From Pomphorhynchus laevis (taxonomy: Eukaryota > Acanthocephala > Palaeacanthocephala > Echinorhynchida > Pomphorhynchidae), in NCBI GenBank assembly GCA_012934845.2, contig WNNJ02003591.1, forward strand, positions 1 to 64,000: a stretch of DNA of 64,000 bases. The letters are read 5' to 3'. The stretch's first letter is position 1, and every line of letters starts with the position of its first letter. The notes under the pieces were generated by a model. It searched no databases. It worked only from the letters and a program-made list of their open reading frames with translations, and was not told where the DNA came from. Shown here piece after piece: positions 31,428 to 42,254 of this stretch. The position numbers and the translations under genes were made by a program.

Positions 31428-33870
31428 TTTTTTTTTTTTTTTTAATATTATTTTTTATTATAAATATTATTACATTAATATAGGTTCCCGCAAATGGGCC
31501 TTAATTTACAATTTTAAAGAAAAAACCTCACCAAGCCAGTTTTAATATTCAAAAAGTCACTAAATTATTCTTCATTGATTAAACATAAATCCCTTTGAGG
31601 ACGATTTATAGCTGATCGAGCTCCACGGACACATCGAGAAGTCATCTTTGCAAGGATAACGCTGATGCCACTACGTAATCTGCTTATTTCATCGTTGTAT
31701 GAGCTGTTATGACTCCTTGCCATGGAGCCCGCGATTCTCTTTAACAGGATTGCCGCTTCCGTACCCGCCCCTCCGAGCATCGAAAATACTACGGGAATAA
31801 ATGACGCATGCTCTATGCTATTTACTCTCTCAAGATACTTCCTTTTCTTCCTTAGTTCATGATATTCGAAGCATGGTCCGATACTCTTACTGGAGTTAGA
31901 GGGAGCGTATGCGTTGAACACGCAGATATCAAGGAAAGTACACTCCGTTCTGTCTCCAAAGATTCCGGAACATGATATGTCAAGTCTCGCTTCACGATCA
32001 ATAGTTGTACCGTAATTTTGGAAGCATATTTCATCATGCAGAGGGGATAGTTTTGGCTCGATTGCTACGTTACGACAACATTCAGATAATCTATTCGCTA
32101 GAAAATCACGGACGGCATCGTGTCTCATTGATGGCAAGCCGCCTAAAGGGCACGAGAAAGTGTGTGATATCGAGTTTTGTTCTTTACATTGGCAGTATTT
32201 CGGTGATGAGGGATGGAGAAATCCGTATCTGGTGGCTAGTGCATCTTGAAAGACTGTATTACTTATTCTGGAAGAATAACTGTTTGTTGGGTATGTTGAC
32301 AACCACGAAGATGATCCAGATACTGATGCATGCTCGATGGCATTCTTGAGAGTAGGGTCGACCTGATTTATAATGTCATTGTGATTCATCCTTTCCGCTT
32401 TTAAACGGTTAGCACGAATTTCTTTACATAATCTGTTTTGATTATTTATTAGATCTAGCCCCGTAACGTCTCCTAAACATGGCTCGCACACCATTCGTGA
32501 AGCGTTATATTCTTGGTCTACTGAACGCATAGGGTCTTTAACGCCGATACCACCATCTCTCAAAGTCATGTTAAACACCCTCCATAGAACTTCATTTGTT
32601 TCAATGTCAATTCCAGTTAATTCAGTTATCATCGATCTTATCGATTGTGCCAGCGCCTCAAACCACTCAATCGAGCAATGGCATGACCGTTGCATATGTA
32701 TCCATTTTTGTTGAAGAGATCTTATGAGAGCAACGAAAGCAATCTGTAGCTCTGAACGACCGATTTGTGTGAGACGAGTAACTGTCTCGATCAACGAACG
32801 TACATCAGATTGAATATGCTCTTTTACAAAGTCATCCTTTCCAATGGGAGACCCCAATATAGACACGCCATCCATGTCAACAGAAATTTGAAGATCATCA
32901 AATAAAGCGTGGAGCGTTTCAGCTATACATCCATTTCCGTATAGTCGACATTTCGCCGGATTAACGAAGAAACCATATGACGGTCCAATTTTTCGTAGCA
33001 GTTCAAACGCCATCTTCACTGTATCAGGATCACCCACCATATTGCCGTCATCAGCATACCAGCATTGGAGCACATCAGGATACTCCGCAGATATCTTTTG
33101 TATCATAGGAAGTGTAGCTGCAGCATAAGCAGACATCGATAAAACATCTCCCTGTGTAAATCCTTCTTGGGAGAGTATGATTTCATTCCCAATTGTCAAT
33201 GACGTCGGATTTCTATAAAGGTTTGACAGAACATTCGATAGCGCTGGGCATATTTGTGGCATGTTGGCCAGGGCAGTTTTTCTGTTGATTCGATTAAATG
33301 CATTATCTGCATCAATAGTCAAGACCACCGAATTTGGTTTACTCGATAACAAATCACGTAAGGCATGGACTACACATTCAGTACCTGCGCGCTGACCAGC
33401 ACAAAACTGTGTTTTACCGCATATCTGTTGTAGCTGTGGCCGTGCAACATCAAGTATGACTTTCGATACGATACGTCTTGAGACATCACCTATTCCAATT
33501 GGACGCACACCTGGATTCTTACTTAATGCAATAAGGCGGCTTGTCGTAAAAGCTTTGATCGACTTATCAGAAACTTCCTTAGTAGCGATTCGTTGAGCAA
33601 ACAATGCTAGCGCATCCGCTAATTTTTGTGACTCCGTACCGAAATTCGAAAGCATTTCGGTCCATGCTTTTGCGTCCATTCCAGAAGGTCCTGCACTACC
33701 CTTTGTTCTCTTAGCAGCCTCAATTATTTTTGATCCGTCAATACTCTCGAAAGCAACTTGGTTGAAGTCATGTATTTCGGTTATTGGTTGAGTGACTAGT
33801 GCTTCCTCATGTATGTCAGCTGGTTGTGGATGCTTATCAATAAGTATCTGTCTCACTGATACTTATTGAT
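31428..33870 (-). mobile_element. Retroelement with RT and restriction-like endonuclease tail, 763-codon ORF
   Basis: The ORF runs 33,856-31,565. A 3' UTR of about 120 bp ends in an A-run (the T-run at 31,428-31,444 on the plus strand). The lone mobile-element ORF is described in the next entry. No APE domain. The 5' end at 33,856-33,877 is a snap-back of its own first codons, so the element is probably 5' truncated. Confidence 0.7.
31565..33856 (-). CDS. Reverse transcriptase with C-terminal PD-(D/E)XK-like nuclease
   Basis: 763 residues. N-terminal linker with GPSGMDAKAW (residues 56-65). RT: GVRPIGIGDVSRRIVSK (116-132), IDADNAFNRI with D182, SQEGFTQGD (229-237), CWYADD (265-270). A metal-knuckle-like C555-x-C557...H565...C569 precedes RHDAVRDF (578-585). 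A nuclease-like region follows with E600, ARLDI (D626), FLDICVF (D643) and KKRKY (670-674), then an ending RGARSA. It resembles an RT family widespread in cnidarians and other aquatic invertebrates that I cannot assign to a named clade. It probably nicks DNA and reverse-transcribes its own RNA. The whole frame is open despite its length, suggesting a young copy. Confidence 0.72.
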   Translation of the reverse strand: MRQILIDKHPQPADIHEEALVTQPITEIHDFNQVAFESIDGSKIIEAAKRTKGSAGPSGMDAKAWTEMLSNFGTESQKLADALALFAQRIATKEVSDKSIKAFTTSRLIALSKNPGVRPIGIGDVSRRIVSKVILDVARPQLQQICGKTQFCAGQRAGTECVVHALRDLLSSKPNSVVLTIDADNAFNRINRKTALANMPQICPALSNVLSNLYRNPTSLTIGNEIILSQEGFTQGDVLSMSAYAAATLPMIQKISAEYPDVLQCWYADDGNMVGDPDTVKMAFELLRKIGPSYGFFVNPAKCRLYGNGCIAETLHALFDDLQISVDMDGVSILGSPIGKDDFVKEHIQSDVRSLIETVTRLTQIGRSELQIAFVALIRSLQQKWIHMQRSCHCSIEWFEALAQSIRSMITELTGIDIETNEVLWRVFNMTLRDGGIGVKDPMRSVDQEYNASRMVCEPCLGDVTGLDLINNQNRLCKEIRANRLKAERMNHNDIINQVDPTLKNAIEHASVSGSSSWLSTYPTNSYSSRISNTVFQDALATRYGFLHPSSPKYCQCKEQNSISHTFSCPLGGLPSMRHDAVRDFLANRLSECCRNVAIEPKLSPLHDEICFQNYGTTIDREARLDISCSGIFGDRTECTFLDICVFNAYAPSNSSKSIGPCFEYHELRKKRKYLERVNSIEHASFIPVVFSMLGGAGTEAAILLKRIAGSMARSHNSSYNDEISRLRSGISVILAKMTSRCVRGARSAINRPQRDLCLINEE

Positions 33871-33877
33871 AAGTATC
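33833..33877. repeat. Snap-back hairpin at the 5' junction of the RT element
   Basis: CTTATCAATAAGTATC (33833-33848) and its exact inverse (33858-33873) with a 9-base loop spanning the first codon. The inverse is itself an imperfect palindrome. Confidence 0.8.
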
Positions 33878-33905
33878 ACTTGTAATACTAATAATAATAA
33901 TAATA

Positions 33906-34007
33906 TTTCGATAGTTCCTGCTATCATCATCAGGATAACAAAAACATTTTTTACACTCGTGAAACATTTTTTCGTAATCATGATGATGATAGCAGAAGCT
34001 ATCGAAA
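33906..34007. repeat. Inverted pair of hammerhead cores
   Basis: Minus 33,933-33,906: CTGATGA, GATAG-CAGGAA-CTATC, GAAA (all core bases present). Plus 33,980-34,007: ATGATGA, GATAG-CAGAAG-CTATC, GAAA (first core base changed). Cleavage-site strands were not located. The pair lies 30 bp upstream of the 763-codon element. Confidence 0.55.
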
Positions 34008-34099
34008 TATGGAATTTTAATAAAATAAAGGATATTTTCTTCTTCGTTCCTATAATAACTATATATATTTATTATCATTTGAATATTAATTCATCGATT

Positions 34100-34985
34100 T
34101 TATTTTAGAGGTCGAAAAATAATTAAAGCAAAAAACATGACACTAGAAAATAAACATATGCCCTCAGATATTGGATCTAGGCATAAAATGCATAAACTAA
34201 TCCATCAATAAAATACTAAATTACAAAAATATCTCAATTATTAAAATATATAGTTAACGTTTAAATTTAAAAATGGGAGAAACTATATTTTCTTAAATAT
34301 TTAATACAAATGACATTTTTTTAAAATGGCGCAAATATAATGACAATAATATTTGCTGAATTATTGAATACTTGATATTAATTATATTTAGTTAACATAA
34401 ACTATGCTATTTTAAACTTACCATTAAAAGAAATATTTAAAATTTGATATTTTATATAAATTCTGTGTCATTGAAATTAAGAACAATAGATTATTTGAAT
34501 ATAAATATTTACAAGAATATATATAATATTTTTTAATAATTTAAAATATATTTTATATAAAATATAATATTTCATATTTATCAATATTTTATATTTTAAT
34601 TTTAGTATTTTAATATAAAATACTCGTTAACATATTGGCGAATAAGTTAAATAAACACGAGTATATAAGTCCAGTAAAACGGTCATATATTTGCAAACCT
34701 CAATTTGCGTTCATATTTAAGCGCATAAGTAATCTGAATTTTATAATTTAAAGGCTTCTTATAAATTACTATCTATAATTGTTTACATTATTAACTTTCT
34801 TATATAGATTAACTAACTTTCGCTAAATCCTTGAAGAATGTGAACATCTCAAATCTGATTCCGATTCATAAGCTGTTACAACGAAACAAGTCGTTTTTAT
34901 TAAAACCTCAATCTATGATAAACGGGCGAGGAGAAACTATCGCACAAATCAATGAGCCGTATTCGGATTTGATTGGAACTATTTA
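34100..34985. other. AT-rich intergenic sequence
   Basis: Low-complexity A+T, especially 34,500-34,620. Nothing recognised. Confidence 0.5.
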
Positions 34986-34989
34986 GGGA

Positions 34990-35900
34990 TTAATGATCAA
35001 TCGTCCTCGACCTCAACTCCGCTTTCGACATCGTCAGCCACTCCATCTTCCTTTATCGCCTTCGTTATTATTACGGATTTTTTCCTCCTCCGTAGCATGA
35101 TTCGCCTAATATCTATCTGAACGTTATTTTCGCAAATGTTCAAATTCATCATCCTCCCATCCCATCCCTATTTTCTGCGAGGTGCCACAATTCTCCCTAT
35201 TCTCTGCACAGCCTTACTCAATTCTTCACTCTTTTCAATTCCTCTTAACTATCTCTCTCCCGATGATATCTTCATTCTGTTTGATTATGAACTTATGAAC
35301 ATTTTTAATAACCTTCTGCCTATTCGACCACGACGTTTTCAGCGGTCGCGCCATGCTCCCTGGTTCGATTCAGTCTGTAGTCTTTCTAAGCGTCGGCTCC
35401 GTAACTATTTTCGTGTGTTTGATCTTTTCTTAAACGTTCTCCCAACTCACTCACTCCAAATCTCGGTGCTTCCTATCTTTCTATCCGCCGTTCCCATATC
35501 ATTCTTATGCATATTAAAGGTACTCTTTTGGCGAAATCAACTAGTCCTCTCCATTCTCTAAATCTCATTGGAAAATCTTAAACTCAATTATTTCACGATT
35601 ATCGAACCCTGGTAACATAAATCCTGATAAACTTTCTTCTTATTTATAATCTAAGCTAATAAATTTAATTTGTTCTCTACGCACATGCCCATTAAAAACT
35701 TCCATTCTAAAACTATATACTTAAATAAACCTCAAATACTTTCATTCCAGAACTTAAATACTTCCATTCCAAAACTATTCTACCTTCTTCACATTTCGTC
35801 TGATGAAGTTTCTTCGGTTCTTCTGTAATTACATATAATAACCTCTTCTACTGATCCAATTGCTACTCACTTGTTAAAAAAATCTGCTCATCTATCTCAC
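34990..35900 (+). mobile_element. Family-B LINE fragments in scrambled order
   Basis: First an RT piece (about 35,009-35,215; DLNSAFDIVSHSI and a PIPIFCEVPQ equivalent), then the linker that should precede RT (35,220-35,560; PDDIFILFDYELM and HAPWFDSVCSLSKRRLR). The reversed domain order shows two fragments joined or a rearranged copy. Confidence 0.6.
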
Positions 35901-35929
35901 CCCTCCAAACCACATTGTTCAACTAAAAA

Positions 35930-38232
35930 AACGATTTATTTTAACGTGGCAAATGCGTGCCAGCGCACGCTTACATGACCACAACAAAACAAGACTGTGA
36001 ATCAGGTGTCGAGAAGGTGTGAACGGAGGAGGTGTTTGAATATGATAAAGGAGGGGCGCGGCGGACGTCGAGAGGAAGTTGATTCCAGGCGAGTGAGGCG
36101 GCGACGAGGAAGGATCGGAGACCGTAGTTATTAAAGTAATTAGGAACGTGGAGTAAGAGGGTATGGTTTGAACGAAGCGATAGCGAGGTAAGGCGAGTGT
36201 CGTCTAAGAAAGGAAGGTTGATGAACGATGGGGAGCCGACAGCGATGAGACGAAAGGTAACGAGAAGGCGGAGTTTGATGCGGATGTGGATGGTGGGCCA
36301 GGAGAGTTGGCAAAATATGTGGATGTGTGGTCGAAGCGACGGAGACGAAAGAGCACTCGAACAGCGGTGTTGATTATTCGTTGTAGGGGTAGGATGATGG
36401 ATTTTGGAGAATTGGCGAAAAGGCTAAGACAGTAATCGATTTTAGGGAAAAGAAGCGATGAAAGAGACATACAAGAACGGAAGTCGATAAGGGGGCGGAA
36501 ACGGCTGATATCACGGAGAATTAAGTTAGATGAGCGGACCTTGTCACGGACGAAGGGTTTAAGGAAAAGGTGATCATCGAAATAGCAGCCTAAGAAAGTG
36601 AGATTATGGACTATGGGGATGATTGATGAGGCAAAATATACAGTGGGAGGAGATATGTTTGGTTTACGGGGGAGGATCCACATTATTTTGGACTTTTCGG
36701 GGTTTAGAACGAGATGGAGATTGGAGAGACGTTTGTAGATAGAAGAAAGACAGTTGGAGGCAGAAATGCCGATATCGTGTATGCGATGTGCGGGTGCATG
36801 AACATAGATTAGAATGTCATCGGCGTATTGCATGACGTTAAAGGAGTAAGGTTTGATAAATGGAGAGAGATCGCCAAGCAAAAGAGAGAAAAGCAGGGGA
36901 CCTAGGACTGAACCTTGTGGAACCCCGCAAAAAATAGGGATGGGAGGGGATGATGATGAATTAGAACAGACGCGAAAGGAACGGTCGGATAGATATGAGG
37001 CGAACCATGCTACGGAGGAGCAAGAAAAGTCGTAATCATAACGAAGGCGAGAAAGGAGGACGGAGTGGTCGACAATGTCGAATGCGGAGGAGAGGTCGAG
37101 GGAGATGAGAACACTATATAGAGCCTTGTCTCGAGAAATGAGTAAGTCGTTGTACACTTTTATGCATGCGATTTCTGTCGAGTGATTAGAGCGGAAAGCG
37201 GATTGGAAAGGAGGGTACAGATTGGATGAGGAGAGATAAGCGTTGATTTGTATTAAGATGAGGCGTTCTAATAGCTTAGAAAGAGTGGGGAGTAGTGAAA
37301 TGGGGCGATAGCTAGAAGGAAGGGAGGGGTCGAGCGATTGTTTCTTAAGGAGGGGACGAACGATTGCGGATTTCTAGTGTGAAGGGAAAATACGACTGCG
37401 GATGGACGAGTTAAACAAGGTTGTGAGAAATGGGGATATCGATGAGCATATGGATTTTAATATGTGAGTAGGCAGTGGATCGGCAGGTGAGGTTTTGTTG
37501 GGCAAGGACATGAGGACAGATGATACTTCGGTAGCTGAGACAGAGAGAAGATGAAAGAGTTCCGGAAGGATAATGCTAGGCGGGGCAGAGTGGGATAGGA
37601 TGGAGACCGGGGTGTGAGAGAGCAACGTGTATATTTTAGTCTGGAGAAATGACGAATAATCATAGGGATTGATGTTGCACGGCGACGAGGAACGAGCAAG
37701 GATTGAGTTAAAAGTATGCCAGAGAGTCTTAGAGTTGAATGAAGTGATGATTTTATGCTGCCACCAGGAGTTGCATTTGGTACGTAGTAGGTTGAGATGA
37801 GACCGGCGAAGAGCAAGATAGGAATCACGGAAAGACGGAGTGATCGAGCGGAAATCGCGTCTGAGAGAGCGGTGATAGACTCGAAAAGCATGGCGGAGTT
37901 GACGCTTTGAGAGTAGGCATTGGATGTCAAACCATGGGGCACGGTGCAAGCGACGGTGTGGGCCAGACTTGAAGGGCAAGAGAATATCGAGAATAGATGT
38001 GAGTTCAGAGTCGAAAAGAAAGGCGAAATCGTGAGAAGATGAATATGTTATTGTGGGTAATGATATAGACGATTTGAGTAAGGCAGAGCGGAGAAGGGAG
38101 ATGTCAAGATTTCTCCAAGGGCGACGTAGAATTGTAGGTGTGTGAGGAGGGGTGTGGTTGCGAGTGAGATCAAGGGTGATAAGAAAGTGATCGGATAGAC
38201 TAGGATCAGAGATGGAATCATGCACCTGCATA
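35930..38232 (-). mobile_element. Family-B LINE, 5' truncated
   Basis: Minus strand: end of the endonuclease and linker (38,231-37,374, 285 codons; LSDHFLITLDL, HRAPWFDIQC, SPADPLPTHIL), then RT (37,157-36,204, 317 codons; ISLDLSSAFDIVDHS, GVPQGSVLGPLLF, MQYADDILIY). It lies in the Jockey/CR1/L2 supergroup. The 3' end carries a short inverted repeat (GCAAATGCGTGC...GCACGC). A frame break lies between the two blocks near 37,160-37,374. Confidence 0.78.
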
Positions 38233-38930
38233 TCGTATTCATGATCTTTGTGTTTCTGCTTCCAACTGTCTTGGCTTAATTTTCAATTATCTTTCTTCTC
38301 TTCGTCTTACTCTGAATCCTAATAAATCAAAAATAATGTGGATCCTTCCTCGACGCCACGGCTTAGAACCTCCCTCCGTATCATTAATTTCCAAAATTCT
38401 TCATATCGTTGACAATCTTGTTTTCTTAGGCTTCCATTTCTCAAGACTTGATTACTGTCTTAGTCTATTTTCCAACTCACCTAAATCCACACTTCTTCCT
38501 TTACAACGCATCATTAACGCTGCCGTCCGAATTCTCCTCTGTCTTCGTCGTTTTGATCATACATCCTACCATCTTGCTTCTCTCGATTTGCCTACAATTT
38601 ATTGTCGTGTTCAAATTCGTCTTCTTATCATTGCTTTTCGCCTTATAACTTCTCATACCCCTTCATTTCTCAACCTTCCTTTTCTCGACAATTTTCGTTC
38701 TGTGTACTGTGCTCTGCGTTCCCGTAATTCCGTTCTTTTACATGTCCCAAACTACTCTACCTCTTTTTGGCTTCCGCTCCTTACTCGTACCTACTTCTCT
38801 CTCATGGAATAATCTGCCCATTCATATACGCCAATCAACCTCAATGTCGTGTTTCAAACGCAAAATACGATCTCATTTAAACAATTTAAGAAATTTATCT
38901 ATATGGCGTTTGATGTTTTTTTAGTTAGTA
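38233..38930 (+). mobile_element. Family-B LINE 3' fragment, head to head with the previous copy
   Basis: The frame 38,336-38,812 (MWILPRR, VFLGFHF, DYCLSLFSNSPKSTLL, LPTIYCRVQIRLLI) is very like the copy at 38,949-39,920. An internal stretch is missing between FLGFHF and SRLDYC. The end has ICLYMAF-like residues before the tail. Confidence 0.72.
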
Positions 38931-38944
38931 ATATATAATAATAC

Positions 38945-39950
38945 AAATTTATTTAATGTGGCAAATGCGTACAAGCTGTACGCTTACAAGTCCCATAAAT
39001 AAAAATGAAAAAGTCAAGTAGATAAATTGTTTAAATGGGATCGGATTTGTCGTTTGAAGCACGGCAAGGAAGTTGATTAGCGTATGAATGGGCAGATGGT
39101 TCCACGATAGAGGAGCAGCCACAATGAAGGAGCGGAGTCCAAAGGAGGTAGAGTAGTTTGGGACATGTAAAAGAAGGGAATTACAGGAACGCAAGGAACA
39201 GTAAACAGGACGAGAATTATCAAGAAAAGGAAGGTTGAGAAATGAAGAGGTATGAAAAGTTACAAGGCGGAAAGCAACGATAAGAAGACGAATTTGAACA
39301 CGACAATAAATTGTAGGCAAATCGAGAGAAGCAAGATGGTAGGATGTATGATCAACACGACGAAGACGGAGGAGAATTCGGACAGCTGCGTTGACGATGC
39401 GTTGTAGCGGAAGAAGAGTAGATTTAGGTGAGTTGGAAAATAGACTAAGACAATAATCGAGTCTAGAAAAAAGGAGAGATGATATGAGAGTCATACAAGA
39501 AGGGAAATCGATCAATCTACGAACTTGACGGAGGTTGCGGAGTATCAAGGTAGATGAGCGTACTTTATCTCTAACGAAAGGTTTAAGTGAAAGTCGGTTG
39601 TCAAAATGGAAGCCTAGGAAAACGAGATTATCAACGATAGGAAGAATTGTAGAATTTAATGATACGGAGGGAGGTTCGAAGCCGAGGCGTCGAGGTAGGA
39701 TCCACATAATTTTGGATTTATCAGGATTCAGAGAAAGGCGAAGGGAAGAAAGATGATTGGAAATTGAGACAAGACAGTTGGAAGCAGAAACACTAAGATC
39801 GTGAATACGATAAACAGGTGCATGAGCATAGATGAGAATGTCATCAGCATATTGCATAACATGGAAGTTAAATTTATGAGAAATCGAAGACAAATCACCA
39901 CGAAGAAGAGAGAAAAGCATAGGGCCTAATACGGAGCCTTGTGGACTGGA
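38945..39950 (-). mobile_element. Family-B LINE 3' fragment (RT core to end)
   Basis: A 323-codon frame (39,920-38,949) with MQYADDILIYAHAP, NPDKSKIMWILPRR, FLGFHFDNR and PLQRIVNAAVRILLRLRR. It begins just after the GVPQGS motif (still visible as CTTGTGGA near 39,941). The 3' end is GCAAATGCGTACAAGCTGTA followed by CGC. Confidence 0.75.
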
Positions 39951-40078
39951 AAGTCCACATGGAAGTTAAATTTATGAGAAATCGAAGACAAATCACCAAG
40001 AAGATGAGATAAAAGCATAGGGCCTAATACGGAGCCTTGCAAGCGTACAGTTGGCACGCATTTGCCACTTTAAATAGA
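39951..40078. repeat. Duplicated stub of the LINE joined to a family-B 3' end
   Basis: 39,958-40,037 repeats 39,862-39,942 almost exactly, then runs straight into the family 3' terminus (AAGCGTACAGTTGGCACGCA, then TTTGCCACTTTAAATA) in the opposite orientation. Confidence 0.65.
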
Positions 40079-40084
40079 TTATTA

Positions 40085-40418
40085 TTGTTGCTATTTCTAA
40101 GACGTGTTACACGATGCCATTCTTGATAGCGTAGTATATATTCCAGGTTATCAATTATTACGTTCAGATAGATGCCCTCCTAAGAGGGGTGGTGGAGTAG
40201 CACTTTATGTTCAGGATAGGAACGTTATGAGCAATATAGTAAGATACTCAAATGGAGAAGGAACTTGTGAGTGCTTAATAGTTGATCTTGTTATATATAG
40301 CATCCACGTTTCATTGGGTGTTCTTTATCGAACACCCAAATCAGCCATTTTAGATGATGCGCTGATGCATATTTTAGCTAGAGCTTGTAGTAGGCGTGAT
40401 CACTTCTTCATCTTAATC
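40085..40418 (+). mobile_element. Endonuclease fragment of a family-A LINE (copy of 42,572-42,914)
   Basis: 117-codon frame; TCECLIVDLVIYSIHVSLG and GGGVALYVQDRNVMSN occur in both copies, with only a few base differences. Both ends are abrupt. Confidence 0.75.
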
Positions 40419-40600
40419 AAAATTTTGATTAAGGATTATTATTTTTTAATTTTATAATTATATTAAATACGTAGACTCAGTTAATTGATTTGATATAATT
40501 AATAATTTTAATCTCTTGCAGTTTAATGACTTTTAAATGATTTCAATTAAATTTGCAAAATGTAAGATAAAAAAGTCTTTCATTAGCATTTAAAATGTAT

Positions 40601-40674
40601 TAAGCGAGCTGCATTATCAGCTCGCTTAGTCCAGCTGCATTTAATTCAGTTTATCCTGAATTAAATGCAGCTGG
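40601..40674. repeat. Two adjacent perfect hairpins
   Basis: Hairpin 1: 11-bp arms 40601-40611/40618-40628 (TAAGCGAGCTG), 6-base loop. Hairpin 2: 19-bp arms 40631-40649/40656-40674 (CCAGCTGCATTTAATTCAG), 6-base loop. Two bases separate them. A partial repeat-R block (TTTGCAAAATGT) lies just upstream at 40,540-40,590. Confidence 0.85.
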
Positions 40675-40769
40675 AATTAAAGATTAAAATCAATAGGAAT
40701 CAAGATTATCAAGCTGAAATTTACGAGTAAATTGCATGTCAATAGCAATTAATGAAAATAACAATTGCA

Positions 40770-41075
40770 TAAATATGTAGGTTTTCAAATTACAGGTAAA
40801 ACCTTCCACAACCTACGCTGATTTAATCTAAAATCCGAAATGATTTAAATCAAATTTGCAAAATGTTAAATAACGTCTTTCATTAAATCTAATTGCCGAT
40901 AAAAGCAGACGAGTCGAGTGATCATATGACATTAAAAGAACCAAAACGTGAAACGATCTATTGGATCAGTAGACGTTGAGGTCTACCAATACTGAAATGT
41001 AGTGCACTACTGTTGGCTTATGGATAGGATTTAAGCAGCATGCAGGATAAAAAATAATCATCAAAATTTCAATGG
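40770..41075 (+). repeat. Repeat R copy 3 (hammerhead-like)
   Basis: Core 40,939-41,012: ACC, AAAA, CGTG, TATTGG (40959-40964), CAGTAG (40967-40972), a decayed core ACGTTGA, GGTCT, CCAATA (40986-40991), TGCA where CGTA is expected, CTACTG (41007-41012). TATTGG/CCAATA and CAGTAG/CTACTG pair perfectly. Confidence 0.55.
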
Positions 41076-41089
41076 TAACAATGACGGCA

Positions 41090-41600
41090 CATGTATCTTT
41101 TCATTTTCTCTAGCGTTTCTCCTTTTTTTGCTGGAGCGGTATGTTACCATACCTTAGCAAATGCGTTTTTCTTAAGCCATATCTTATACGCATCGCCAGC
41201 TTGTTATCCCGAAACTACTTATGAGCGTCGTGCATTGGAAAAAGTGTTCAGATCAACAACTAAATTAGCCTCAGGGCTGCAAATTTTTGGCTGCGGGAAA
41301 CGCCTCCAGATATTAAATATACCTTGTCTGCGATATATTTTTGACAAGCGAGATCTCTCTCTTGTTAAAAAAATTCTGCATACTAAAGATCTCCACTGTC
41401 ACATCTACTGCAACTGAGAGGTCAACCTTCTCTTCGCGGACACCCCCTGATGATGAGAACACAAAGGTACATGCATGCAGTTTCCTGCTTTGCCAAACGA
41501 GTCGTACGATCTTGGAATTCGCTTCAGAGTGCGACCGTTTTGTCGTCTACTGCTTCAAGTTTTTGCGCCCTACTGGATGATGACCCTTCCTTCTCAAGAC
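41090..41600 (+). mobile_element. CR1-like LINE 3' fragment
   Basis: The frame 41,118-41,417 reads LSHILYASPACYPETTYERR, ALEKVFRSTTKLASG and LSLVKKILHTKDLHCH, an RT thumb region. The shifted continuation shows a KVHACSFLL-like piece and S-L-Q-S-A-T equivalents. Confidence 0.55.
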
Positions 41601-42254
41601 AACGGTGGGATTTTCAGTAGTTCATCTGATGAGGGAGGGACAAATTGACTCTTATTCTTTTTATTCTTTTTATTTTGTGAAGCAACTTGTAAAGAGCCTC
41701 GGCTCAATTTGTTGTCAATTAATAATAATACCCACATACGGAATATATCGTCAGGTGCCCTGGAAATACCTGTTTCAGTATACCTTGTAAATAACATAGA
41801 AACGAGGGATAATAACTCTAAAGAACCGGGTTGTTGAAAGTTAACCCTAGACTGAGTTGTATTTTCAAAATATAATCGTAATAAATCCACAAGTAGGTGT
41901 ATTACTTGGGTAGATGAAAATCAAGAGCAGATAATGTATACTGTTGAAACAGGGGAGTTGATGCGTTCAACGTCAACACTAATTAAAATCCGGAAGAAAT
42001 GTTCCCTATTCTAAAATATGCAGTTGTAGGGAGTTTCTTGACTATTAAAGAGCAGAGAATATTTTTCCTAAATAAAGACTTTAAGATAGGTTGTTACTAT
42101 GCTAAATAGTTATATTTAATCAAGGTCTGATTTTTTATTAAAATTAAAAACAAATAAAATATAATCATTTAAAGAAAGCATAAATAATAGACTTAACTAC
42201 CAAGAAAATAGTAAAAACTATTAGTGCACATCGTTTAATCATAATAATTATCTT
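41601..42254. other. Unassigned sequence between LINE copies
   Basis: A stretch at about 41,610-41,890 has balanced composition but no recognisable protein. 42,090-42,250 is AT-rich. Confidence 0.4.

Noticed and set aside
31852-32349. Short frames on both strands over the 763-codon ORF
   Set aside because: Shadows of the RT/nuclease frame.
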